A stretch of DNA of 64,000 nt from Rotaria macrura (lineage: Eukaryota; Rotifera; Eurotatoria; Philodinida; Philodinidae): NCBI GenBank assembly GCA_900239685.1, contig OENT01000540.1, positions 37,050 through 101,049 on the forward strand, read 5' to 3'. The position numbers and the translations under genes are program-made. Shown in pieces: positions 15,938-26,589 of this stretch (its first letter is position 1; each line of letters opens with the position of its first letter). The notes below the pieces were generated by a model. The model saw only the letters and a list, made by a program, of their open reading frames with translations. It did no database searches and was not told the origin of the DNA.

Positions 15938-16594
15938 ATGACTCTTACTCTATCAGTAAAACATCTTAAACAAGAGTCGAATTGGGATTGTGGTATAACA
16001 TGTTTAAAAATGTTAATCAATTATTATCATTTGGATTTGTTATCATTTGAGTATTTATTAAATTCATACGAGTGTAATAAAAGTACATGGACCATTGATT
16101 TACTGCATCTTCTTCATCTATCAGGCATACGTGCCGTACTACATACAATAACGATAGGTTGTTCATCAACATATGACAATGTACCTTATTATAAAGGACC
16201 GATTAGTCAAGATCGAGATCGAGTTAATAAATTATTCATTCAAGAAGCATCGAATGTTCGACTTGGTTCATTAGATTGGTTGACTATGAAACAGCATTTG
16301 ATTGAACAACAGATACCGTGTCTAGTTCTAGTCGATGCAGCTAAACTTGAATGTGATGTATGTAAACGAGGAATGTTGAATCGATTGATGAATAAATTAG
16401 TTTCAAAACTATCGTCATATCAAGGTCATTACATACTTGTTATTGGTTATGAAACGAACGAAAATAATGAATTCATTCATTATGTTGATCCAGCTAGAAA
16501 CGATGAATTATGTATAACAACACAAGAAAAGTTTGATCTAGCACGAACAGCTTTTGGAACTGATGAAGATATTATTCTTTGTTATAAAAAATAG
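15938..16594 (+). CDS. GUCD1: GUCD1-like protein (guanylyl cyclase domain-containing 1 family, C39/papain-like fold)
   Basis: Single-exon gene, 218 residues. It matches GUCD1 across its length: NWDCGITCLKM near the start, WTIDLLHLLH, RVNKLF, the CDVC pair, YQGHYILVIGY and the ending ARTAFGTDEDIILCY. Cys18, His164 and Asp184 are placed like the Cys-His-Asp triad of C39/papain-like proteins. The family's biochemical activity is poorly established and the name does not prove cyclase activity. Length is close to the vertebrate protein. A candidate AATAAA signal lies at about 16627. The start follows an AG acceptor by 3 bp, so this ATG is likely the true one. Confidence 0.92.
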   Translation: MTLTLSVKHLKQESNWDCGITCLKMLINYYHLDLLSFEYLLNSYECNKSTWTIDLLHLLHLSGIRAVLHTITIGCSSTYDNVPYYKGPISQDRDRVNKLFIQEASNVRLGSLDWLTMKQHLIEQQIPCLVLVDAAKLECDVCKRGMLNRLMNKLVSKLSSYQGHYILVIGYETNENNEFIHYVDPARNDELCITTQEKFDLARTAFGTDEDIILCYKK

Positions 16595-19500
16595 ACAAGT
16601 TCAGAGGTCTATTTATTTCATATGTCAAATAAATATGTATATACATATATATTTTTTTTTTCGTTGCTACTATTACGCTTAGTATCACCATCGTTATTAT
16701 TTTTTTCTCGAGTAATCAAATTTGCACGTAATTTTTTTTCCTTTTTGTTTATTTTTTGCCGAATAAAACAAAAGTGAATTAAATAGATCTTTTGAAATGG
16801 TTGGTCATAGATTGTTATTCTTTAATTAAGTTCGTTTGTTTTGAAGAATGTATGAGTTAACCTAAGCTTGAATCTCTATGACTTGTATGTTGTGAGGAGA
16901 GAGAAAGAGAGCCAAAGTTTCTATTATTATTATTATTCATGATTTACTTTACTTTCTCCTCAAGTGCATAGGGTAATGGATATTTGCTTTTTTTTAAGGG
17001 TCTTTTTATATTGCTGTTTGTTTAAACATAATGGATTGCTTTCTATTCATCCGATAGAAGCATTCTTTTTTCAACAAGCATATTGTTCTGGTCACTTGAA
17101 TATGAGATATATTTGCAATAATTGCTCAGAAGTAAATAATCTATTCAATAATATAACTTCTATAAAATATTGAAGAATTTCATAGTCAGTATGTACTCGA
17201 TTTGGAGTGTGCATAGAAAAGAATGGAAATCAGTGCAAAATATTTGCTATCCTTTTCTTGTCAAACACTTTTTTTGGTTCTATTTTTTTATTCCCGAATT
17301 CAAAAAGCCTCATTTGAAATCCATAGAAAATAAAAATGAAACTATTGACACAAAAAGAATGCTGCGAAACATATGATTTATTGTTTGTTTCTTGTGTGGA
17401 ATAAATATGTAAATGCTTTTTTACATAGAATATTTTAGTAAAGTTACTGTTATGAAACATGATGGACGAGGAAAATCAAACATAAATATTATAGAAATCT
17501 GTATCATGTATTTCTTTCGTTTTTTGAAGTGACCACAAGAAACATGATCCTACTATCGATATTTTAGTAAAGAGACTTGTCTAAGAACATCAACAACTGT
17601 TAAAAAGGTTTGCTTCGACATGTCTCTGAGTATGACTTACATGTACACATTAGCAAAATAACAGATGCCTTAAAAGCACTTCTTTCTATCACAGAACGTG
17701 ACAGATGTCTTAGCAACACTCTACCCCTTTCTGTTCTCACCTGCGGTGTTATACACGATATATGTATATTCTGTCAAACACTCTATCAATCCAGTTTCAT
17801 TATTATCTATGAAAAGTTTCTTAGATGGATTGATTTAAAGAATAATACAAGACACTACCCGCATATAGATAGTACGAAACAATACTAAATTGTAATTTGA
17901 ACAGCAATTACATCGATGTTTTCAAATGATTGAGTTGCTTTATTTTTTAGAAAGTAATCAATTAATAAATGAAACCTTCCTTTTCTGCTAGATCATCACC
18001 AAAGGGAATATAAGAGATAGTGATTTACATTAAACCGTAAGATTTTGTTCGTGTGAATATAGTTATCAAATCTGAATAAGTACTCTACGCTTTAAGTCAT
18101 TGAATGATAATATCTAACATGATTTTTTCCAAAAAATCAACAACGACGTAGAGAAAATGAATATAATCTATTCAAGACGCCCTATTCATCGTACTAAACT
18201 AGAATATCTCTGCTTTGATTTACATAACGAATTGTTGCTGATAAAAACTAGATGGTACTCGAGCTTCACTGGACTACGAAATGTGGTGCGAAGCACATTC
18301 GAAATTCGAAAAAAGTGTTTTGTTTACGAAATGAATGATTTCTTTGTCTATAGCTAACACGTCTATGTTCGGTTTAATTTTGTTAGTTCATATAGTTTTG
18401 TTTTATTCTTTTTTTCGAAATGAAAAATTAGAATAATATAGCAGTTTAGTTCTGATTATTTTATTGATTCATCTGGTTTCATTTAACAGACTTAAGACAT
18501 GAATCTTATAGTACAACTGAGTGTTTATGATTGTTAGTATTTTCTGTTTTTCAGCTTCCCAGACGAATTTGTGATAGTCTTCTTCGTTCATAGTATAGAC
18601 GAGATACTTTTGAAATCAATCTTTTAAGAATGTTTTGGATTATTCTTTAATCATTGACGCATTTATCAACTTTGCTCATGTGACGTATTGTACCTATCAT
18701 ATCTTTATTAATAAGACAAACGATATCTGAAGAAATTGTCGTAGCTTCCAATAGTCGTTTGTATCCTTTCTTTCTTGTATTTAAGTTACTTTTGATCGAT
18801 TTGTTTTTTTACATACCATTTTCAATTTGTTAAAATTTAAAACAATTTAATTCAAGAATGTTTATCGTTTCTCAACAAGATCAAGCTTCTATTTAAACTG
18901 AATACGTTTCAATATATCTTGCTATGTAACGTTTCTATCTTTTAACTTTGCGAGTAGTGATACTATACGTTTCTTTCAAGCTATATCTTCTTTTTGCTAT
19001 GTGAAGATACACTGGATTCTAAGTAAGAAACTTAATAATGTGTGAAACAGATTCCTTTCAATAAAATCTTCTTTATTACTCAGTGTAGATATACTCGATA
19101 CCAAGTAAGAAAATGTTTTTAGTGCACAAAACACAATCACTATATGATGATGAAATATTTAATTTCCTTTTGTTAATAAAACATATATAAAGCATTAAAT
19201 CTAAAATAACACGACATAAAACATTTTAAATTCAATATCTTAAGTGAATATAACGGATGTAAATACATTTCATAGGAAAAATGAAAACAAAACAGTTTTA
19301 TGTACTCATTTAATAAATTTGATCAGACATATGAGAAGCTATGGGCATAAAAGCTCTATGAGCAATTAGCAACAATTGTTTAGAATATGATTATCTGCAT
19401 TCGTGCGTTTGAATTACAAGAAAAGTTAACATTTGACCGATTTGTAAATCTATCGACCAATATGAGCGTTATTTTAAGTTTCAAAAGACTAAAGTCGAAT

Positions 19501-20027
19501 GAATGTTTGAATATCTCTGATTCATTATCTATAATCAGCTGTCTCACGTATTAACGAAAGACTGATGACTAACTTTAGATGTTGACGTCATTTTTAATAT
19601 CTTGAAGCCTAAAAACTGAAATTTACATGAAAATTTGTGACTTTGGAACGATATTTGGCAGTTAACAGAACCTTTGATTACAGATTTGAAAAAACAAGGG
19701 AGCATGTCAATCTCGACACTATCAGTTTACGTTTGCATGGGAAATTTCTGATTTTCGATTCTCGTGATCATTAGGCCACAAAATGACAAAAAAAATGCGT
19801 ACACGAGAAATAAAGAAAAAAAGAAAACTCGCGCACGATTACATAAATGCTGTGCTTCGCACTGCATTACCTTCAGATGAGAAAAAAACAAACGAACTTT
19901 TTCTTAGCACCGTAAACATATAATTACTCTGATTTTACGTGTTTTTCGTTTTCGCATACTGAGTAACTATGGTTTTTATTTTTCTATTCAAGTCTTATGT
20001 TGTTACAAATTAAGCTAGAAAAAATTC
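16595..20027. other. Gene-poor region
   Basis: Polyadenylation-type signals for GUCD1 lie at about 16627 and 16760. Beyond them only short, low-complexity open frames occur (for example 17610-17888 plus, 92 codons), with no motif, splice partner or family resemblance. I see no gene here. Confidence 0.5.
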
Positions 20028-20335
20028 ATGTTCAATTTATTATGTTCATTGTTTATTTTGATCATTTCTATGAAATTGGCTATGCCTGTTCAATGTAATT
20101 GCTTTTGTCGAAATAAACCAATAAATGTATTTTATCCGTAAGTATATTGTTTTTCGTTGTTATATTCTATCATAAAAAATTCTTGTCGAATAAGTCTAGA
20201 AAATCATGTACTGAATGCACAATAGATTCTTGTAAAAAGAATAATATAAAAGGCATTGCTGGATGGTGTCTATTTGGTTTACAAGTGGCTAATTGTAGAG
20301 AATTTAAAACAATACCATTAATACCTCTTGATTGA
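20028..20335 (+). CDS. Small secreted cysteine-rich protein (two exons)
   Basis: Exon 1 is 20028-20137 and exon 2 is 20200-20335. The 62 bp intron begins GTAAGTA and ends AAGTCTAG, and splicing keeps the frame to give 81 residues. Residues 1-22 form a hydrophobic signal peptide (MFNLLCSLFILIISMKLAMP). The mature part starts with a C-x-C-x-C cluster (CNCFC), followed by CTEC, a single Cys in DSCKKN, GWC and NC: nine cysteines in about 60 residues, so disulphide bonds are likely. Without splicing, exon 1 meets TAA at the donor itself, which supports the intron. I recognise no family. It could be a secreted peptide, a defence-type peptide or a surface protein. A candidate AATAAA lies near 20390. 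A CTAG acceptor-like site 9 bp before the ATG may mark trans-splicing. Confidence 0.62.
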
Positions 20336-20633
20336 CAATATAACATAAGATTATTTTCTTTCATTCGATCGTAGTCTTTCATGTTTTTAATAAATGATTT
20401 TATTTTTACATGAATACGAAACATAGGAAATCCTATAATGTTTTACATAGGAGAATTTATTGAATTCGTAATCATCGCATTCGAATATATGATGATTGCT
20501 TTATTTTTGTCGGAATCTATGGTGGTCGTTTTTAGTTCAAAAATGATGTATCGAGAATGCTACACATAGTATGTCCACTAACATCATATAACAGTTCGTC
20601 ATTAAGCTGAAGTTATTCATTTGATCATGATTC

Positions 20634-20936
20634 AATGAGACTTATTCGCGAAGAAGAGATGGCCACGCTTATGTATAAAATAGTGGCCATATTGGTTGAT
20701 ATGTTGCTAAGAGCGGCTTATTTCCTTTTATCTATCTTTCGCAATCGTCTTTCTGGCATAGAGTGTCCACTTCTCACCTTCTCTCTTCTCCTCCCTCTTA
20801 ATTGTGTTATCCTTTTGATGTTATCTTCTCCCTTTCGATTTTATACAGAAATGATTAAAATACTCGAAAAATAGAAAGTTGAATTCATGTTTATTTCTCA
20901 TTATCCCAATAATCAAGCATAAAAAATTATGATGAA
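20634..20936 (+). repeat. Left arm of 303 bp palindrome at assembly gap
   Basis: This arm matches 21037-21339 in inverted orientation over 303 bp. I count four mismatches: three near the outer end (the GAAGAAGAGATGG versus GAAGACGTGTTGG stretch) and one further in. The arm contains a 79-codon open frame, mirrored in the other arm, with no recognised family. Confidence 0.9.
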
Positions 20937-21036
20937 NNNNNNNNNNNNNNNNNNNNNNNNNNNNNNNNNNNNNNNNNNNNNNNNNNNNNNNNNNNNNNNN
21001 NNNNNNNNNNNNNNNNNNNNNNNNNNNNNNNNNNNN
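20937..21036. other. Assembly gap of exactly 100 N
   Basis: Exactly 100 N, the usual placeholder for a gap of unknown size. It sits at the symmetry axis of the palindrome formed by 20634-20936 and 21037-21339. Confidence 0.99.
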
Positions 21037-21339
21037 TTCATCATAATTTTTTATGCTTGATTATTGGGATAATGAGAAATAAACATGAATTCAACTTTCT
21101 ATTTTTCGAGTATTTTAATCATTTCTGTATAAAATCGAAAGGGAGAAGATAACATCAAAAGGATAACACAATTAAGAGGGAGGAGAAGAGAGAAGGTGAG
21201 AAGTGGACACTCTATGCCAGAAAGACGATTGCGAAAGATAGATAAAAGGAAATAAGCCGCTCTTAGCAACATGTCAACCAATATGGCCACTATTTTATAC
21301 ATAAGCGTGGCCAACACGTCTTCGCGAATAAGTCTCATT
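21037..21339 (-). repeat. Right arm of 303 bp palindrome at assembly gap
   Basis: Inverted copy of 20634-20936. Similarity stops abruptly at the AATGAGACTT end on both sides, and the flanking DNA differs. No clear target-site duplication was found at the outer ends. Confidence 0.9.
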
Positions 21340-21919
21340 AGTGTTCTGCAATACAGCTTGACTCGGTATCGAATCAAATATCAATGTTAATCTAGCGTCC
21401 CATTCCACGTCTTTTTCTTCGAAAACTCCTCGTTTTTTTCTGTAGAGTTAGGATGTCAGTATAAATAGAGTCAACATGTATCAGTTATTCATAATCACCT
21501 GGTCCATTCATCTCTAGTCAACGTTAATAGTATGCTACTCTATTTCGTCGAGGCAATTTTATGGGTATATGAAGAGAATGAATGTGCCTTTTGCCATCGA
21601 CACATTCTCATTTCGTTCTGTCACATTTCATAATAATTTGGATACATCACGCATGCCTTTCTACATAGTCTTGTTTCTCAGATGCCTAATCATAAAACGA
21701 ACTTCAAGCTATCATGACTGAATAAGTCTGATAGAAATGGAAATTTAGTCAAAAATTGGTTAAAACAAGGTACCTCGAAAACAAATTTTTTTTTCATTAC
21801 ATCGTACAGGTGAATTAGACTGTTCCAACAAAGATTGAAAAGCTGTTGAACAGTACATGTAGAACGAAAAACACAAAAAGAACATAAATGTTTTAGAAAA
21901 CAATTCGCAATTTACTTTT

Positions 21920-22228
21920 TCTATCCCAGCAATAACATCATTATCAAGTATGTCAATAAGCACTGTTCAATTAATTGATCTCAGTAAATCATTGTCATTC
22001 GATGATCGAATGACAAAGACCAAAGTTTTATGGGCACTGAAATCGGTTCAGCATGGTTTTATCCATAGAAATTCTAGTAATACTTGTATACTATTTTGTG
22101 AAATGTTTTCTGACTCTAAAATTGCGCAAAAATTTTCCATTCAACATTCGAAAATGTCGTACATCATTTCACATGGTCTCGGTCCATATTTCCGTAATCA
22201 ATTAGTTGAAGATATTAAAATTTCATGA
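21920..22228 (+). pseudogene. Fragment of an uncharacterised transposon-like protein
   Basis: An open frame from the ATG at 21950 to 22228 (92 codons), which extends upstream in frame to a CCCAG acceptor-like site near 21930. The segments KVLWALKSVQHGF, MFSDSKIAQKFSI and SYIISHGLGPYF resemble the N-terminal part of hAT-related uncharacterised animal proteins, as I remember them. No zinc-finger, catalytic or dimerisation part follows, and the frame stops soon after. It is best read as a decayed fragment, or a lone exon of a gene I cannot assemble. Confidence 0.4.
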
Positions 22229-24443
22229 ATAGAAAGATATCGTGATTCAACTTTTTATCAAATTTGTAATGAATTTATAGAATAAACTGAACAGTATTCG
22301 TGTTGATATAAAGTAAAAGATTGAAATCTGGACAATAATTGAAAATATCTTCGGCGCAAGAATGTTTTCTCCTAGTAGAAAAACCTTTTGTTGAGATTAC
22401 GATCGAGCAACTTATGACTTGTTCAATTCACTAGTATAAATATATACTATTAGTATGAATTTATTAATGTTCTCCTACTTAGTTATTATGTATAGCAATA
22501 CAACATGTGAATATTGTTGAAGTTTGTCGAAATTCATCGCTTTTTCTTTTAGATGTATATTGCTGATTCACATAAATCTCAACCAATTTACTATAGAATA
22601 GACAAAAAGCTTTAATGTGACTGAGTTATGAATTCAATTTTTATCATAGAGAGTGTTAATGAAAATTTCATATCTAGATTATATGTTGATTGAATTTTCA
22701 TATCGAACACGAAGTGGTTCTTCGTTTGGAAATAACAGAAAATAAAACAAAATACTAGCAATCGGTAGTTAATTGAAAACATTACTTAGCGCATTTGGGT
22801 TTACATTTTTTTCCTCGAAAAATAATCACGTATATTATAGGATGAGATTAAGAATTTTATATATATTTTTTATTGGTTCATACGAAGAATCTTACAACAG
22901 AATTTAGTAAAATAAATCTTTACTGTTCAAGTTTCGTGTTTAATTATATATTTCGAACTTCTAGATTTACTCTATAGTGTATATTCGTGTCCAATGAATA
23001 TTTATTATTTTATTTCTCCCCGAAAAATTATGATCATATCGAATAAAACATGATATTATGAACAATTAGGAGCAAAACCGAAATAGAAAATGACGGATAG
23101 TGGTGTTCAAGTTTTGACAGTAAATCGAATTAGGATTGATAAAGTAACAGAAAAAAAAAGCTATTTTGTACATAAATTCGTTTCAATTAAAAAAGATTTA
23201 ATCAATCATGAATATCTAAGCGTCAAAGTGAATGTCTCATACCTGTGAGTAACAGCATAGATTCATAGAATATATAGATGTTCTTAATTTATGTTAAAGA
23301 TTGATTTAAAGAGAATAATCAACGTACGATGCAGGTGATAACTATTTCTCTTTTCTTTGCACGTGGTTATCTTAGCATAAAAAAGTATGATTCCATTTAA
23401 AAACTATCATAGATCAGTGATACCGTTATTTTTCGTCTATAATCATGTCATTAATATTCATACTATGTTGTTCTCATGCGAATAATTGATAAGAATATTT
23501 ACTCGTATACTTAGTATTTTAGTATATCATGTCAGCGATAAGAAGTTTCTTCTATCATCAGTGAAAGTTACCATGATGTATAAATACACATCTAAATTAA
23601 TTATTCTTAAAATATTCTTCTCAGTTGGTATGGGTCTTCGATCAACGTTCAATAGTAACAAATCTATCGATAGCATTTTGTGAAATTCAATTTATAAGAG
23701 TAAAAATTTATTTTTGCACTTCGATTACGTTGAGAATTCGATTAAAGATACTTTATGCGAAAATTTTCAAATAGCGTTTTTTTGTCACGTATTATTCGAC
23801 AGATATACGCTAATCACATTTTAATTGATAGTCACGTGAAAAAGTCAATCTCTATTTCGAATATATGTATGCAACGTAAAGTAATCCTTGAAAATAATCA
23901 CGATGAAAAGTGAATATTTTTATATCACGTGTTTTTGTCTGAAATAACTTATGTCATGGACAATAGTTATAATACCATTATAATTTATTGCAACGAAAGC
24001 AACAAAGAATGTCTTACACAAGTTAAATGTTTGATCGAGTAAAAGAAAACGACCTAAATACTCAATCGAGTATATCGATAGCTACACATATAGTGAACCG
24101 TTTTTAAATTGTTAAAATATGATTGACTGCATATTTATACACATGGTTGATAATTTTATAGATTTCGATTCAAATTTTTATTGAGAAATTCAATACATCA
24201 TAGGTTTATCATTGTAGATGATTTACTGTTTAATCATCAAGTACTTATATTATTGACAAATTATTTAACATAAATGCCAACCAAACAAAAATCAATTTCT
24301 TGGCTTTATTAAAAGAATAGGAAAAAAAACACGTAAGAGTCAATTGAAAAAATAAGCAAATAATAAAAATCGAAAATTGTCGTAACCATTTATTATCAAT
24401 AGTTAGTCATTACATTTTGTTTTAGTTGACATTGTCTATAAGA
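22229..24443. other. Gene-poor region
   Basis: Extremely A+T-rich stretch between the transposon-like fragment and the 3' end of the mucin-like gene. Only short meaningless open frames were seen (for example 23486-23683 plus). A TTTATT at about 24389 gives an AATAAA signal on the minus strand for the mucin-like gene. Confidence 0.5.
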
Positions 24444-26589
24444 TTAAGCAAATCTTCGATAAAGAAAGATTATTTCTCCTATAAGTATAACACCAAATAT
24501 TGATATACCCAAACCCATGCCTAATTGGGCTGGAATACCAGGCGAAGATCCACCTAGAAAATAGTTGATTAGCAATTAATAAAATTCGACAATAAAAGAA
24601 GAAAACACTATGACTGAATTGAACCGTTCTATCATTTTAATTTATGGTCAATACTAGTTCAGCTGGATAGTTTTTCGATATTCAGTCTATAGAAAGAAAA
24701 AAGACAAACGTCATTGTATCGCCTGATATATATTAATCATCATTAGCAAATATACTTCAGAGAACAAAAGAAAATACATCAGAAAACATGACTATATACT
24801 TTTATGACAGCATGCATCAAAGCATATCGGTTTATTGTCAATTCTGGCTTTTTTTTCTACAAGTAAATTTATATAAATTACACTATTCAAAAGTTCCTTT
24901 TCGTTTATCAACGTCTGTATATCGAAATAAATACGAAAGTCTGTATCATATTATTACGATATAGAAAATGAAAGAACGAGTAAAGAATTCTTTTCCCTCA
25001 TTCGACATAGAAGCTGAAGAGAAAATGAATCCTTACATTTCTGACGCATCGTTTTTTGTTTTCTGAACTTGTTATTGATGATTAATGTATAATGCAATGC
25101 AATGAAATCTAAGTTGTTTCGTCATATATTAATTATTTAAACGAAAACAAAAACTTCTGTAATAGTCTGACACAAAAATAATAGAACCGATTCAATTGAG
25201 TGATACTGAGCAGAGCAATTAATTTTTATATCAATTCAACTTTTACCTCTTGGAAATACAACAGATGCTAAAATTATATATAATAAATTAATTTTTTTTT
25301 AAAAGATAACTGAGTAAGCATACTTTCAACATTTGATGGGATGCCTATGTCACTTATAGTAACCAAAGTACCATTTTCAAGTGGTAGAGTAATGTTTCTC
25401 GGTGGTTTTTGTTTTGCATTTTCTATACAAGCTGTATTCGGACAAGTAGCACCACTCAGAAAGCTGAACAAAATATTAACCAACAAATTGTATTCAATAG
25501 CTCTAGTGAATAATGCAAAACAAGAAGTAATTTTTACATCAAGATGCTTCTTAATACCTCGCCATGGATTTTTCAATCACTGCATTCGTTACAGTGATAT
25601 TGGTATTATTCAAATTAAATGAAGACACAACCTATATATACCAAGTAAAATACGATATTATGAAGATATGCATCTAACATACCATAGCTTGTATGCTAGG
25701 TGAAGCCGAAACATTCACAGATCCTGTTGCTAGTTCATATTCACTACTAAGAGGATAACTGTAGATCTTGCTAATATTTTGCACTATAAGATCAAAGTGC
25801 TGCAATTGATTGCTAGAAAAACAAGATTAGATGACTAATACCTGAGACCGGAACAGTAGTTGATGTTGTTATCGTTGCAGAAAAGTTCGTCGATTGATCA
25901 TCATCTGATGCTGTATGATCAGTGAATCCTGTACCCGTAGTATGAGAAATTTCAGTTATAGGACTACCTGTGTTTACTGCTTGAGTCGATGTTTGTGCTG
26001 TTCCACCAGTATTGGGTCCAACCGGTGGTTGTGTTGTTACACCAGTATTGGGTCCAACCGGTGGTTGTGTTGTTACACCAGTATTGGGTCCAACAGGTGG
26101 TTGTGTTGTTACACCAGTATTGGGTCCAACAGGTGGTTGTGTTGTTACACCAGTATTGGGTCCAACAGGTGGTTGTGTTGTTACACCAGTATTGGGTCCA
26201 ACTGGTGGTTGTGTTGTTACACCAGTATTGGGTCCAACAGGTGGTTGTGTTGTTACACCAGTATTGGGTCCAACCGGTAGTTGTGTTGTTCCACCAGTAG
26301 TGACTTGAACCGGTGGTTGTGTTGTTCCAGCAGTAGTGATTTGAACCGGTGGTTGTGTTGTTCCAGCAGTAGTGACTTCAGCCGGTGGTTGTGTTGTTCC
26401 AGCAGTAGTGACTTCAGCCGGTGGTTGTGTTGTTCCAGCAGTAGTGATTTGAGCCGGTGGTGTTGTCTCACTAGTATGGGGTTCAGTCGTTGATTCTGCA
26501 CTAGTTGTTTGGGAACTCGAAACTTCAATTAGTGCGAAGCCCACGAAGAGGGAAAGAAGAATACTTAACAAATACCTTTTATGAGACAT
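24444..26589 (-). CDS. Mucin-like type I membrane protein with 12-residue Thr/Pro repeats
   Basis: Six exons: 26589-25842, 25783-25683, 25631-25558, 25463-25324, 25267-25247 (21 bp), 24553-24444. All junctions are GT-AG and phase-consistent, giving 397 residues. It starts with a signal peptide (hydrophobic SILLSLFVGFALIEVSSS). A Thr/Pro-rich region follows with 13 tandem 12-residue units, five of the TTAGTTQPPAEV type and eight of the GPNTGVTTQPPV type, a likely O-glycosylation domain. The next 110 or so residues are non-repetitive, with several N-x-S/T sites and two cysteines (TCPNTACIE). A transmembrane segment (LGMGLGISIFGVILIGEIIF) and a very short basic tail (LYRRFA) end the protein. It should sit on the cell surface or in the glycocalyx. 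No known mucin orthologue is claimed. An SEA-type fold in the middle part was considered but not shown. Confidence 0.82.
26006..26473 (-). repeat. Coding minisatellite, 36 bp unit, 13 copies
   Basis: Thirteen direct 36 bp units within exon 1 of the mucin-like gene. Eight near-identical copies (CCAGTATTGGGTCCAAC core, 26006-26293) are followed by five of a related type (CCAGCAGTAGTGA core). The unit length is a multiple of three, so several frames on both strands stay open through it. Near-identity of the first eight suggests recent expansion or gene conversion and likely length polymorphism. Confidence 0.95.

Noticed and set aside
25813-26528. Several long overlapping ORFs on both strands across the minisatellite
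   Set aside because: The 36 bp repeat length keeps several frames open. Only the minus frame with signal peptide, downstream exons and membrane segment makes sense.
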